Counted from the first letter of the stretch, positions 13,844-28,578 are shown. The stretch: 64,000 nt of DNA from Hyperoodon ampullatus (GCA_949752795.1 CATKHW010000009.1:2170001-2234000); one strand, 5' to 3'. Translations and numbers: made by a program. Notes: a model not told the origin generated them from the sequence alone.

Positions 13844-16439
13844 ATGCCCTTGTCATCACAATGCTCTATGACCCTTGTCATTGCAATATTCCAAGCCCTT
13901 GTCATCAAAATGCTCCATTACCTTTGTAATCAAAATCCTCCATGACACTTGGTATCACAGTGCTCCATGCCATTGTCATCACAATGGACAATGATATATG
14001 TCATCACAATGCTCCTTGACACCTGTCTTCACAATATTCCATGACCTTGTCATCACAATGTTCCATGCCCTTCTCATCACAATGTGCCATGCCCAATGTC
14101 ATCACAATAATCCATGAAACATGTTAGACCAATGTTCTATGCCCCTGTCATCACAATGTTCCATGCCTTTGTCATCACAAACCTCCATGACCCCTGTCAT
14201 CACAATGCTCCGTGACTCAAGTCATCACAATGCTTCATGACCTTTGTCCTCACAATGGTCCATGCCCTCGTCATAAAAGGCTCTGTGACCTTACTCACCA
14301 CAATGATCCATACCCTTGTCATCTCAATTCTCCATGCCCACTGTCATCACAATAATCCATGAAACATATCATGCCAATGTTACATGCCCCTCTCATCACA
14401 TTGCTCCATGCCTTTGTTATCACAATGCTCCATGACCCTTTTCATCACATTGCTACATTCCCTTATCATCAGAATGCTCCATGACACCTGACAACACAAT
14501 GTTCCATAACCCCGGTCACAAAATGCTCCATGACCCATTTCATCACAATGCTTCATGACCCCTGACATCTCAATGTTCCATAATCCCTGTCATCAAAATA
14601 TTCCATGACCTTTTTCATCAAATTTCTCCATGACCCTGTCATCACAATGCTCCCTGTCCTTTTCATCTAAATGCCCCATTACCTTGTTGTCAAAATGCCC
14701 CATGACACTTGGCATCACAATGCTCCATGCCATTGTCATCACAATGCTCAATGAAATCTCTCATCACATTGCTCCATGCCCTTGTCATCACAATGCTCCT
14801 TTACACCTGTCATAACAATGCTCCATGACCCTGCCATCACAATGTTCCACGGACTTGTCATCACAATGATCCATGCCCACTGCCATCACAATAATCCATG
14901 AAACTTGTCAGACCAATGGTCCATGCCCTCGTCACCAAAGGCTCTGTGATATTTGTCAGCACAATGCTCCATGAATTTTTCATCACAATGCTCTGTGTCC
15001 CTTGTCATCAAAATGCTCCATTACCTTTGTCATCACAATCCTGCATGATACTTGGTATCACAATGCTCCATGCCATTGTCATCACAATGGACAATGACAT
15101 ATGTCATCACAATGCTCCCTGACACCTGTCTTCACAATACTCCATGACCTTGTCATCACAATGTTCCATGCCCTTGTCATCACAATGCGCCATGCCCACT
15201 GTCATTACAATAATCCATGAAACTTGTCAGACCAATGTTCCATGCCCCTGTCAACACAATGCACGATGCCCTTGTCATCGCAATGCTCCATGACACCTGT
15301 CATCACAATGCTCCGTGACTTCAGTCATCACAATGCTTCATGACCTTTGTCATCACAATGGTCCATTCCCTCGTCACACAAGGCTCTGTGAACTTTGTCA
15401 CCATAATGCTCCATGTCCTTGTCATCACAAAGCTCCATGTCGCATGTCATCAGAATGCTCCATTGCCTTCTCATCACAATTGTCGTTGCCTGTGTCATCA
15501 CAATTCTTCAAAACCCCTGTAATCACAATGCTCCATGCACCTTTTCATCAGAATAATCGATGACCATTTTCATCAAAATGCTCCATGACCCCTGACATCA
15601 CAATGTTCCATAACACCTGTCATCAAAATGTTCCATGACACTTTCATTAATTTGCTCCATGACCCTCTCATCACAATGCTCCCTGCCCTTCTCATCACAA
15701 TGCACCACGACGTTGTCATCAAAATGCTCCATGACCTTTGTCATCACAAAGCTCCATGACCCCTGGCATCACAATGCTCCATGCCATTTCATCACAATGC
15801 TACATGAAACCTCTCATCACATTGCTCCATGCTCTTGTCAGCACAGTGCTCCATGACGCTTGTCATCACAATGCTGGATACTCTTCTCATCACAATGCTC
15901 CATGCCCTTGCCATTACAATCCCCCATGACACATGTATCACAGTGTTCCGTGCCCTAGTCATCACAATGCTCCATGCCGAATCTCATCACAATTATCCAT
16001 GAAATTTTCAGACTAATGTTCCATGCCCTTGTCATCACAATGCTCCATTACCCCTGTCATAACAATGCTCCATGACCCCTGCCATCACAATGTTCCACGG
16101 CCTTGTCATTCAAGGCTCCATGACCCTTGTCATCACAGTGATCCAAGACCACTGTAATCACAATTTTCCATTCCCTTGTCATCAAAAATATTCATGACGC
16201 ATGTCATCAGAATGCTCCGAGGCCTTCTCATCACAATGCTCCATGCCCTTGTCATCACAATGCTACATTACCCTTGTCATTACAGTGCTCTATGACGCTC
16301 GTCATCACAATTATCCGTGATATTCTCATCACAATGCTCCACGGTCTTGCCATCACAATGCTCCATGCCCTGGTCTTCACAATGTTCCATGTCCCATGTC
16401 ATCACAATTCTCCACGTCCTTGTCATCACAATGCTCCAT

Positions 16440-16810
16440 GACACTTCTTATCACACTGTTACATGAACTTGTCATCACAATTTTCCATGCACTAGTCATC
16501 GGAATGCTCTATGATCCCTGTCATAGCAAGCTCCATGAGCTTTTCATCACAATGTTTCATGATATTGTCATCAAAATTCTCAATGGCCCTTGTCATCAAA
16601 ATGCTCCATGCCCTTGTAATCACAATGCTCCATGACCCTTGTCATCACAATGTTCCAAGTCCTTGTCATCAAAATGCTCCATTACCTTTGTCATCACAAT
16701 CCTCCATGACACTTGGTATCACAATGATCCATGCCATTGTCATCAAAATGGACAATGACATATGTCATCACAATGCTCCCTGACACCTGTCTTCACAATA
16801 CTCCATGACC
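16440..16810 (+). repeat. B cassette, copy 5
   Basis: TCATAGCAAGCTCC at 16,521. Full set of markers and the same length as copy 1 (about 370 bp). Confidence 0.82.
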
Positions 16811-18070
16811 TTGTCATCACAATGTTCCATGCCCTTGTCATCACAATGCGCCATGCCCACTGTCATTACAATAATCCATGAAACTTGTCAGACCAATGTT
16901 CCATGCCCCAGTCATCACAATGCACCATGCCCTTGTCATCACAATGCTCCATGACCCCTGTCATCACAATGCTCCGTGACTTCAGTCATCACAATGCTTC
17001 ATGACCTTTGTCATCACAATGGTCCATTCCCTCGTCCCACAAGGCTCTGTGACCTTTGTCACCACAATGCTCCATGTCCTTGTCATCACAAATCTCCATG
17101 ACGCATGTCATCAAAATGCTCCATTGCCTTCTCATCACAATGCTCCTTGCCCTTGTCATCACAATGCTTCAAAACCCCTGTAATCACAATTCTCCATGAA
17201 CCTTTTCATCAGAATGCTCCATGACCATTTTCATCAAAATGCTTCATGACCCCTGACATCACAATGTTCCATAACCACTGTAATCAAAATGTTCCTTGAC
17301 ACTTTTCATCAATTTGCTCCATGACCCTGTCATCACAATGCTCCCTGCCCTTCTCATCACAATGCACCACGACCTTGTCATCAAAATGCTCCATGACCTT
17401 TGTCATCACAAAGATCCATGACCCTTGGCATCACAATGCTCCATGCCATTTCATCACAATGCTACATGAAACCTCTCGTCACATTGCTCCATGCCCTTGT
17501 CAGCACAATGCTCCATGACGCTTGTCATCACAATGCTCGATACTCTTCTCATCACAATGCTCCATGCCCTTGTCATTACAATCCCCAATGACACATGTGT
17601 CACAGTGTTCCGTGCCTTAGTCATCACAATGCTCCATGCCGAATCTCATCACAATAATCCATGAAATTTTCAGACTAATGTTCCATGCCCTTGTCATCAC
17701 AATGTTCCATTACCCCTGTCATAAAAATGACCCCTGCCATCACAATGTTCCACGGCCTTGTCATACAAGGCGCCATGACCCTTGTCATCACAGTGCTCCA
17801 AGACCTCTGTAATCACAATTTTCCATGCCCTTGTCGTCGCAAAGATTCATGACGCATGTCATCAGGATGCTCCGAGGCCTTCTCATCACAATGCTCCATG
17901 CCCTTGTCATCGCAATGCTCCATGCCCCTTGTCATTACAGTGCTCCATGACGCTTGTCATCACAATAATCCGTGATCTTCTCATCACAGTTCTCCACGGT
18001 CTTGCCATCACAATGCTCCATGTCCCATGTCAACACAATTCTCCAAGTACTTGTCATCAAAATGCTCCAT

Positions 18071-18160
18071 GATACTTCTTATCACAATGTTACATGATAC
18101 TTTCATCACAATTCTCCATGCACTTGTCATCACAATGCTCTATGACCCCTGTAATCACAA
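18071..18160 (+). repeat. B cassette, truncated copy in SD1
   Basis: Same start and same switch point as 65-156, so the truncation predates the SD1 duplication. Confidence 0.72.
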
Positions 18161-18681
18161 TGTTCCATGTACTTTTCATCACAAAGCTCCATGACGCATG
18201 TCTTCAGAATGCTCCATTGCCTCCACATCACAATACTCCATGCCCTTGTCATCAAAATGTTCCATAACCCCTGTTATCAAAATGTTCCCTGACACATTTC
18301 ATCAATTTTCTCCAAGACCCTGTCATCACAATGATCCCTGCCCTTCTCAACACAATGCACAACGACGTTGTCATCAAAATGCTCCATGACCTCTGTCATC
18401 ACAATGCACCACGCCCTTGTCAGCAAAATGCCTCATGACTTTTGTCATCACAAAGCTTTATTACCCCTGTCATAAGAATGATCCATGACCACTGCCATCA
18501 CAAGGTTCCACGGCCTTGTCATCACAAGCCTCCACGGCCTTGTAATCACAAGTCTCCATAACACTTGTCATCACAATGCTCCAAGACCCCTGTAATCACA
18601 ATGCTCCATGCCCTTGTCATCACAAAGCTCCATGACGCATGTCATCTGAATGCTCCATGGCCTTCTCATCACAATGCTCCA

Positions 18682-19060
18682 TGCCCCTTTTCATCTCAAT
18701 GCTCCATGAACCCTGTCATCACCATGCACCGTGTCCATCACCATAATATTTCATGCTATTGTCATCACAATGAAATCAAAACGCTCAATGACCTCTGTCA
18801 TCACAATGCACCAAACCCTTCTGATCACAATGTTCCATATCACTTGTCATCACAATGCCCCATGACGCTCGTCATCACAATTATCCATGGACTTCTCATC
18901 ACCATGCTCCTTGAACTTTGTCATCACAATGCTCAATACACTTATCATCACAATGCTCCCTGACAGTTGTCATCAGTATGCTCCTTGAACCCTGTCATGA
19001 CAAGGCTCCATGCATTTTTCATCACAATGATCCATTCCCTTTTCATCACAATGCTCCAAG
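18682..19060 (+). repeat. A cassette, copy 7
   Basis: GAAATCAAAA at 18,772, inside SD1 copy 2. It shares the ACGCTCAATGACC variant with copy 1, confirming the duplication. Confidence 0.82.
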
Positions 19061-20238
19061 TCCCCTGTATTCACAATGCTCCATGTACTTGTCATCACAA
19101 AGCTCCATGACTCATGTCATCAGAATGCTCCATTGCTTTCTCATCACAATACTCCATGCCCTTGTCATCACAATCCTTCAAAATCCCTGTAATCTCAATG
19201 CTCCTTGCAACTTTTCATCAGTATGCTCCATGACCCTTTTCATCACAAGGCTCCATGGTCCTCTCATCACAATACTCCAGGACCTTCTCATCACATTGCT
19301 CCATTCCCTTCTCATCACAATGCTCCAAGACCCCTGTCATCACAGTTCTCCATGAATATTTTCAGCCCAATGCTCCATGACCTTCTCATCACAAAGCTCC
19401 ATGACACATGTCATCACAATTCTACATGACCACAGTCATCAAAATGATCCATGCCACTTGTCATCAGAATGTTCCATGTGCTTGTCATCCCAATGCTCCA
19501 TGACCCCTGTAATCACAATGCTCCTTGACGCTTGTCGTCACACAGCTCCATGACACTTGTCATCACAATTCTCCATGCCTTTGTCAGCAAAATGCTACAT
19601 GACCTTTTCATCAAAATGCTCCATGGAATTGTCATCACAATTCTCCATTACCAGTGTCATCGCAATCCTCCATGAACCTTGGGATCACATTGTTTCATGC
19701 CCTTGTCATCACAATGCTCCGTGATTCTTGAAATCAAAATGATCCATGACCTGTGTCATCACAATGCTCCAAACTCTTGTGATCACAATGTTCCATAACA
19801 GTTGTCATCACAACGCTCCATGATGCCTGTCATCAAAATACTCCATACACTTGTCATCACAATGCTCCATGAACTTTGTCATCACAATGCTCAATACACT
19901 TGTCATCACAATGCTCCCTGACACTTTTCGTCAGAATGCTCCTTGAACCCTGTCATGAAAAGGCTCCATGCCATTTTCATCACAATGCTCCATGCCCTTT
20001 TCATCACAATGCTCCATGCCATTGTCATCACAATACTCCACACGCTTGTCATCAGAATGCTCCATGACCCTTGTCATCACAATGCTCCATGACCCATGTC
20101 ATCAGAATGCTCCATGACACCTGTCATCACAATGCTCCATGCCCCTTGTCATTACAGTGCTCCATGACACTAGTCATCAAAATTATCCATGGTCTTCTCA
20201 TCACAATGCTCCACGGTCTTGCCATCACAATGCTCCAT

Positions 20239-20607
20239 GACACTTCTCATCACAATGTTACATGCTCTTGTCATCACAGTTCTCCATGCACTTGTCATCG
20301 CAATGCTCCATGACCCCTGTCATAGCAAGCTCCATGTGCTTTTCATCACAATGCTTCAGGAACTTGTCATCAAAATTCTCAATGGCCCTTGTCATCACAA
20401 TCCTCCATGCCCTTGTCATCAAAATGCTCCATGACCATTGTCATCCCAATGCTCCAAACCCTTGTATCACAATGCTCTATTAACTTTGTCATCACATTCC
20501 TCCATGACACTTGGCATCACATTACTCCATGCCATTTTCATCACAATGGACCATGACATATGTCATCACAATGACCCCAGACCCCTGTCATCACAGTACT
20601 CCATGAC
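20239..20607 (+). repeat. B cassette, copy 6
   Basis: TCATAGCAAGCTCC at 20,320. Subtype with CTTGGCATCAC and GGACCATGACATATG in place of GGTATC and GGACAATG. Nearly identical in order to copy 7, which lies 3.8 kb further right. Confidence 0.8.
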
Positions 20608-20895
20608 ATTCTCATCATAATGCTCCATGCTCTTCTCATCAGAATGCGCCTTGCCCACTGTCATCACAATAAACCATGAAATTTCTCAGACCAATGCACC
20701 ATGCCCCTGTCATCAGAATGCTCCATACCCTTGTCATCACAATGTTCCGTGACTCCAGTCATCACAATGCTTCATGACCTTTGTCATCACAATGGTCCTT
20801 GCCCTCGTCATCACAAGACTCTGTGACCATTGTCACCACAGTGCTCCATAAACTTTTCATCACAATGCTCTGTGACCGTTGTCGTCACAATGTTC

Positions 20896-21132
20896 CATGA
20901 CCCGTGTCATCACAATGTTCCATGCGCTTCTCAGCACAATGCTCCATGACCCATGTCATCAAAATTCGCCATGTAATTGTCATCAGAATGCTCCACAGCG
21001 TTGTCTTCACAATGCTCCATAAACCTTGTCATCACAATGCTCCTTGCACTTCTCATCAAAATGCTTTCTCACCACTAATATCACAATGTTCCATCAGTAG
21101 TCATCACAATACTCCCTCACCACTGTCATCAC
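20896..21132 (+). repeat. C cassette, copy 8
   Basis: CACCACTAATATCAC and CCATCAGTAGTCATC variants; it leads into A copy 8. Confidence 0.74.
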
Positions 21133-21346
21133 AATTTTCCATGACCTCTGTCATCACAATGCCACATGCCATATCATAACAATGCTCCATGACCCCTGAC
21201 ATCAAAATGTTCCATATCCTCTGTCATCAGAATGCTCCATCACCCTTTTCATCACAAGGCTCCAAGACCCCTGACATCACAGTGTTGCATAACCACTGTC
21301 ATCAAAATGTTCCATGGCCCTTTTCATCAAATTGCTCCATGACCCT

Positions 21347-21669
21347 GTCATCACAATACACCATGTCCATCATCATAATGCTTCATGCTATTGTCATAAC
21401 AGTGAAATCAATATGCTCCATGACCTCTGTCATCAAAATGCTCCAAACCCTTGTGATCACAATGTTCCATAACCATTGTCATCACAATGCACCATGACGC
21501 TCATCATCACAATTATCCATGGTCTTCTCATCACAGTGCTCCATGACCTTTGTCATCACAATGCTCAATACACTTGTCATCACAATGATCCCTGACACTT
21601 GTCATCAGTATGCTCCTTGAACCCTGTCATGACAAGGCTCCATGTCATTTTCATCACAATGCTCCAAGA
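21347..21669 (+). repeat. A cassette, copy 8 (shortened)
   Basis: GAAATCAATA at 21,404. It lacks the first monomers and the GATCCATTCCC monomer at the end. Subtype CATCATCATAATGCTT. Confidence 0.72.
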
Positions 21670-21934
21670 CCCGTTTAATCACAATGCTCCATGACGTTTA
21701 ATCACAAAGCTCCATGATGCATGTCATCAGAATGCTCCATGGCCTTCTCATCACAATGCTCCATGTCCTTGTCATCACAGTGCTCCAAGACCCCTGTCAT
21801 CTCAATGCTCTGTGACTCCAGTCATCATAAGGCTTCATAACATTTGTCATCACAATGGTCCATGTCCTCGTCACACAAGGCTCTCTGACCTTTCTCACCA
21901 AAATGCTCCATGAACTATTCATCACAATGCTCTG

Positions 21935-22760
21935 TGATCCTTGTCATCACCATGCTGCATGCCTTTGTCAGCACAATGCTTCATGACCCTTGTCATCACA
22001 ATGCTCCATAACCCATGTCATCATATTGTGCCATGCGTTTGTCATCACAATGCTCCACATCCTTGTCATTACAGTGCTCCAAAAACCTTGTCATCACAAT
22101 GCTCCATGCACTTCTCATCAAAATGCTCTCTCCCCCCTGTCATCACAATGTTCCATGATCCCTGTCATGAGAATGCTGCTTGACCATATCATCACAATGC
22201 TCCATGAACCCTGACATCACAATGTTCCATAACCCCTGTCATCAAAATGCTCCATGACCCTTTTCATCACAATGCTCCATTACCCTGACATAACAGTGTT
22301 CCATAACCACTGTCATCAAAATATTCCATGATACTTTTCATCAAATTGCTCCATGACCCTGTCATCAAAATGCTCCCTGCCCTTCTCATCACAATGCACC
22401 ACGAGCTTGTCATCAAAATGCTCCATGAACTTTGTCATCACAAAGCTCCATGACACTTGGCATCACAATGCTCCATGCCATTTTCATCACAATGCTTCAT
22501 GACCCCTGTAATCACAATGCTCCATGCACCTTTTCATCAGAATGCTCCATGATAATTGTCATCACAAGGCTACATGGTTTTCTCATCACAATGCCCCAGG
22601 ACCTTGTCATCACAATGCTCCATTCCCTTGTCAACACAATGCCCTATTACCCCTGTCATCACAATACTCCATGAACATTTTCAGCCCAGTGCTCCATGAC
22701 CTTCTTATCACAATGCTCTATGACCCTGTCATCACAATGCTCCATGACCCCTGTCATCAC
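21935..22760 (+). repeat. Segmental duplication SD2, partial copy
   Basis: Shares the first ~0.8 kb of SD2, from the C-like monomers through the CCCCAGGACCTTG monomer and the first TTTCAGCC monomer, then switches to the tail seen in SD1. It is therefore a junction between two duplication families. Confidence 0.7.
21957..22143 (+). repeat. C cassette variant without CACTAG monomer, copy 9
   Basis: Part of the partial SD2 copy; CTCTCTCCCCCCTGTC replaces the CACTGATATC-CACTAG pair. Confidence 0.68.
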
Positions 22761-24013
22761 AATACTCCATGAATATTTTCAGCCCAATGCTCCATGACCT
22801 TCTCATCACAAAGCTCCATGACCCATGTCATCACAATGCTACATGACCACAGTCATCAAAATGATCCATGCCACTTGTCATCAGAATGTTCCATTTGCTT
22901 GTCATCCCAATGCTCCATGACCCCTGTAATCACAATGCTCTTTGACGCTTGTCATCACATAGCTCCTTACACTTGTCATCACAATTCTCCATGCCTTTGT
23001 CAGCAAAATGCTACATGACCTTGTCATCACAATGCTCCATGCACTTGTCATCACAATTCTCCATTACCAGTGTCATCACAATCCTCTGTGAACCTTGGGA
23101 TCACATTGTTTCATGCCCTTGTCATCACAATGCTCCGTGATTCTTGAAATCAAAATGATCCATGACCTGTGTCATCACAATGCTCCAAACTGTTCTGATC
23201 ACAATGTTCCATAACAATTGTCATCACATTGCTCCATGATGCCTGTCATCACAATACTCCATGCCCTTGTCATCACAATGCTCCATGAAATTTGTCATCC
23301 CAATGCTCAATACACTTGTCATCACAATGCTCCCTGACACTTTTCGTCAGAATGCTCCTTGAACACTTTCATGAAAAGGCTCCATGCCTTTTTCATCACA
23401 ATGCTCCATGCCCTTTTCCTCACAATGCTCCATGCCATTGTCATCAAAATACTCCACAAGCTTGTCATCAGAATGCTCCATGACCCTTATCATCACAATG
23501 CTCCATGACCCTTGTCATCACAATGCTCCAAACCCCTGTCATCACAATGCTCCATTAACTTTGTCATCACATTCCTCCATGACACTTGGCATCACAATGC
23601 TCCGTGCTATTGTCATCACAATGGACCATGACATATATCATCACAATGGTCCCAGACCCCTGTCTTCACAGTACTCCATGACCTTCTCATCACAATGCTC
23701 CATGCTCTTCTCATCAGAATGCACCTTGCCCACTGTCATCACAATAAACCATGAAACTTGTGCTCCATGCCCTTTTGCTCACAATGCTCCATGCCATTGT
23801 CATCACAATACTCCACAAGCTTGTCATCAGAATGCTCCATTACCATTGTCATCACAATGCTCCATGACCCCTGTCATCACAATGCTCCATGACACCTGTC
23901 ATCCCAATGCTCCATGCCACTTGTCATTACAGTGCTCCATGACTCTCGTCATCACAATGCTCCACGGTCTTGCCATCACAATGCTCCACGGTCTTGCCAT
24001 CACAATGCTCCAT

Positions 24014-24385
24014 GACACTTCTCATCACAGTGTTACATGCTCTTGTCATCACAATTCTTCATGCACTTGTCATCGAAATGCTCCATGACCCCTGTCATAG
24101 TAAGCTCCATGTGCTTTTCCTCAGAATGCTTCACGAACTTGTCATCAAAATACTCAATGGCCCTTTTCATTCACAATCCTCCATGCCCTTGTCATCAAAA
24201 TGCTCCATGACCATTGTCATCACAATTCTCCAAACACCTGTCATCACAATGCTCCATTAACTTTGTCATCACATTCCTCCATGACACTTGGCATCAGAAT
24301 GCTCCATGCCATTTTCATCAAAATGGACCATGACATATGTCATCACAATGCCCCCAGACCGCTCTCTTCACAGTACTCCATGACC
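24014..24385 (+). repeat. B cassette, copy 7
   Basis: TCATAGTAAGCTCC at about 24,095 (C to T in the diagnostic monomer). Subtype as copy 6, continuing with the same TCTTCTCATCAGAATGCGCC monomer. Confidence 0.8.
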
Positions 24386-24654
24386 TTCTCATCACAATGC
24401 TCCATGCTCTTCTCATCAGAATGCGCCTTGCCCACTGTCATCACAATAAACCATGAAACTTGTCAGACCAATGCACCATGCCCCTGTCATCAGAATGCTC
24501 CATACCCTTGTCATCACAGTGTTCCGTGACTCCAGTCATCACAATCCTTCATGAACTTTGTCATCACAATGGTCCTTGAACACCTCATGACAAGGCTCTG
24601 TGACCATTGTCACAATGCTCCATGAACTTTTCATCACTATGCTCTGTGACCGTT

Positions 24655-26100
24655 GTCATCATAATGTTCCATGCCTTTGTCAGCACAATGTTCCATGACC
24701 CTTGTCATCACAATGCTCCATGCGCTTCTCAGCACAATGCTCCATGACCCATGTCATCACAATGTGCCATGCGCTTGTCATCACAATGCTCCACATCCTT
24801 GTCATTACAGTGCTCCAAAAACCTTGTCATCACAATGCTCCATGCACTTCTAATCAAAATGCTCTCTGCCCCCGTCATCACAATGTTCCATGATCCCTGT
24901 CATGACAAAGCTACATGACCTTATCATCACAATGCTCCATGAACCCTGACATCACAATGTTCCATAACACCTGTCATCAAAATGCTCCATGACCCTTTTC
25001 ATCACAATGCTCTATGACCCCTGACATAACAGTGTTCCATAACCACTGTCATCAAAATATTCCATGATACTTTTCATCAAATTGCTCCATGACCCTGTCA
25101 TCAAAATGCTCGCTGCCCTTCTCATCACAATGCACCACGACCTTGTCATCAAAATGCTCCATGAACTTTGTCATCACAAAGCTCCATGACCCTTGGCATC
25201 ACAATGCTCCATGCCATTTTCATCACAATGCTCCATGACCCCTGTAATCACAATGCTCCATGCACCTTTTCATCAGAATGCTCCATGAGACTTGTCATCA
25301 CAAGGCTCCATGGTTTTCTCATCACAATGTCCCAGGACTTGTCATCACAATACTCCATTCCCTTGTCATCACAATGCCCCATTACCCCTGTCATCACAAT
25401 ACTCCATGAATATTTTCAGCCTAATGCCTCATGACCTTCTTATCACAATGCTCCTTGACCCTGTCATCACAATGCTCCATGACCACTGTTATCACAGCGC
25501 TCCATGACCCCTGACAACACAATGATCTGGGAATCTTGTCATCAAAATGCTCCATGACACTTTCATCACAATGCTCCATGCCCTTGTCATTACATTGCTC
25601 CATGAAGCCTCTCATCACATTGCTCCATGCCCTTGTCATTACAATCCTACATGACCCATGTATCACAGTGTTCCAGGAACTTGTCATCACAATGCTCCTT
25701 GCCCACTCTCATCACAATAATCCATGAATCTTTTCAGACCAATGCTCGATGCCCTTGTCATCACAATGCTCCATTGCCCATGTCATAACCATGCTCCATG
25801 ACCCCTGCAATCACAATGCTCTACGGCCTTGTCATCACAAGGATCCAATACCACTGTAATCACAATGCTCCATGCCCCTTTTCCTCAGAATGCTCCATGA
25901 GAATTGTCATCACAAGGCTCCATGGTCCTCTCATCATCACAATGCTCCAGGACCTTGTCATCACAATGGTCCATGCCCACGTCATCAAAAGGCTCTGTGA
26001 AATTTGTCACCACAATGCTCCATGAAATTTTCATCACAATTCTCTTTTACCCATGTCATCACTATGCTCCATGCCTTTGTCAGCACAATTCTCCATGACA
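24655..26100 (+). repeat. Segmental duplication SD2, copy 2
   Basis: Partner of 5,540-6,960 at an offset of about 19.1 kb, with only small indels. One monomer here has an extra ATC (25,930-25,945) absent from the other copy. Confidence 0.8.
24668..24882 (+). repeat. C cassette variant without CACTAG monomer, copy 10
   Basis: Part of SD2 copy 2; CTCTCTGCCCCCGTC at the switch point. Confidence 0.68.
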
Positions 26101-26330
26101 ATTTTCATCACAATGCTCCATGCGCTTTTCCGCACAATGCCCCATGACCTGTGTCATCACAATGAGCCATGTGCTTGTCATCACAATGCTCCACCACCTT
26201 GTCATCACAGTGCTCTATAAACCTTGTCATCACAATGCTCCATGCACTTCACATCAAAATGCTCTCCCACCACTGATATCATAATGTTCCATCACTAGTC
26301 ATCACAATACTCCCTCACCCCTGTCATCAC
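26069..26330 (+). repeat. C cassette, copy 11
   Basis: CCCACCACTGATATCAT and CCATCACTAGTCATC; it starts at the right-hand end of SD2 copy 2. Confidence 0.75.
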
Positions 26331-27075
26331 AATGTTCCAGGACCCCTGTCATCAAAATGCTCAATGACCCTTTTCATCATAATCCTCCATGACCTATGAC
26401 ATCACAATGTTCCATAACCTCTGTCATCAAAATGTCCCATGACAATTTTCATCAAATTTCTCCATGACACTTTCATCACAATGATCCCTGCCCTTCTCAA
26501 AACAGTTCACCACACGCTTGTCATCAAAATGCTCCATGACCTTTGTCATCACAAAGCTACATGACCCTTGGCATCACAATGCTCCATTCCATTGTCATCA
26601 AAATGCTCCATGAACACTCTCATCACATTGTTCCATGCCCTTGTCATCACAGACTCCGTGATGCTTTTCATCACAATGCTCGATGCTCTTCTTAACACAA
26701 TGCTCCATGCCCTTTTCATTACAATCCGCCATGACCCATGTATCACAGTGTTCCGTGCCCCTGTCATCACAATGCTCCATGCCCCCTCTCATCACAATAA
26801 TCCATGAAGCTTTTCAGACCAATGCTCCATGCCCTTGTCCTCAAAATGCTCCATTACCCCTGTTATAACAATGCTCCATGACACCTGCCATTACAATATT
26901 CCATGGCCTTGTCATCACAAGGCTCCATAACCCTTGTCATTACAATGCTCCTTGTCCTTGTCATCAAAAAGCTCCATGACGCATGTCATCAGAATGCTCC
27001 ATGGCCTTCTCATTCACGATGCTCCATGCCCTTGTCATCACAATTCTCCTAGACCTCTGTAATCACAATGCTCAA

Positions 27076-27450
27076 TGCCCCTTTTCATCTCAAATCTCCA
27101 TGAACCGTGTCATCAAAATGCACCATGCCCATCATCATAATACTTCATCCTATTGTCATCAAAATGAAATCAAAATGCTCCATGACCTCTGTCATCACAA
27201 TGCTCCAAACCCTTGTGATCACAATGTTCCATAACACTTGTCATAACAACGCCCCATGACGCTCATCATCACAATTATCCATGGCCTTCTATTCACAATA
27301 CTCCATGAACTTTGTCATCACAATGCTCAATACATTTGCCATCACAATGCTCGCTGACACTTGTCATCAGTATGCTCCTTGAACCCTGTCATGACAAGGC
27401 TCCATGAATTTTGCATCACAATGATCCATGTCCTTTTCATCACAATGCCC
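27076..27450 (+). repeat. A cassette, copy 9
   Basis: GAAATCAAAA at 27,166. Subtype CATCATCATAATACTT. CTTGTGATCAC replaces CTTCTGATCAC, shared with copies 8, 10 and 11. Confidence 0.8.
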
Positions 27451-27475
27451 TGTGACCCTTGTCATCACAATGCAC

Positions 27476-27736
27476 CATGCCTTTGTCAGCACAGTGATCC
27501 ATGACACTTCTCATCACAATGTTTCATGTGCTTTTCAGCACAATGCTCCTTGAAACATGTCATCACAATGCACCATGCGCTTGTCATCACAATGCTCCAC
27601 ATCCTTGTCATCACAATGCTCCATAAACCTTGTCATCACAATGCTCCATGCACTTCTCATCAAAATTATCTCTCACCACTGATATCACAATGTTCCATCA
27701 CTAGTCTTCACAATACTCCCTCACCCTTGTCATCAC
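27476..27736 (+). repeat. C cassette, copy 12
   Basis: CACCACTGATATCAC and CCATCACTAGTCTTC; immediately follows A copy 9. Confidence 0.76.
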
Positions 27737-28578
27737 AATGTTCCATGACCCCTGTAATCACAATTCTCCATGCCCTTGTCATCACAATGCTCCATGCCCT
27801 TGTCATCACAATGAGCCATGCCCACTGTCATCACTATAATCCATGAAACTTGTCAGACCAGTGTTCCATGTCCCTGTCATCACAATTCTCCATGCCCTTG
27901 TCATCACAATGCTCCATGACCCCTGTCATCACAATTATCCGTGACTCCAGTCATCACAATGCTCCGTGACTCCAGTCATCACAATGCTTTATGACATTTG
28001 TCATCACAATGATCCATGCCCTTGTCACACAAGGCTCTGTGACCTTTGTCACCACAATGCTCCATGCTCTTGTCATCAAAATGTGCCATCCCCCTGTCAT
28101 CACAATGCTCTATGCCCTTGTCATCACAATGCTCCATGATCATTGTCATCACGATGCTCTAAGCCCTTGTCATCAAAATGCTCCATTACGTTTGTCATCA
28201 CAATCCTCCATGACACTTGGCATCACAATGCTCCATGCAATTGTCATCGCAATGGACCAAGACATATTTCGTCTAAATACTCCCTGACACCTGTCTTCAC
28301 AATACTCCCTGACCTTGTCACCACAATGCTACATGCCCTTGTCATCACAATGCGTCATGCCCACTGTCATCACAATAATCCATGAAACTTCTCAGACCAA
28401 AGTTCCATCACCCTGTCATCACAATGCTCCATGCCTTTGTCATCACAGTGCTCCATGACCCCTGTCATAACAGTGCTCCATGATCCCTGCCATCACAATG
28501 TTCCACGGCCTTGTTATCCAAGGCTTCATGACCCTCGTCATCACAATGCTCCAAGACCCATGTAATCACAATGCTCCT

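Larger units (their letters stand above)
18005..19575 (+). repeat. Segmental duplication SD1, copy 2
   Basis: Partner of 1-1,545; the same order of variant monomers over about 1.5 kb. The tail (TTTCAGCC monomer, ACCACAGTCATCA monomer, GCTTGTCATCCCAATG monomer) recurs once more at 22,765-23,000, so this end has been copied at least three times. Confidence 0.8.
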
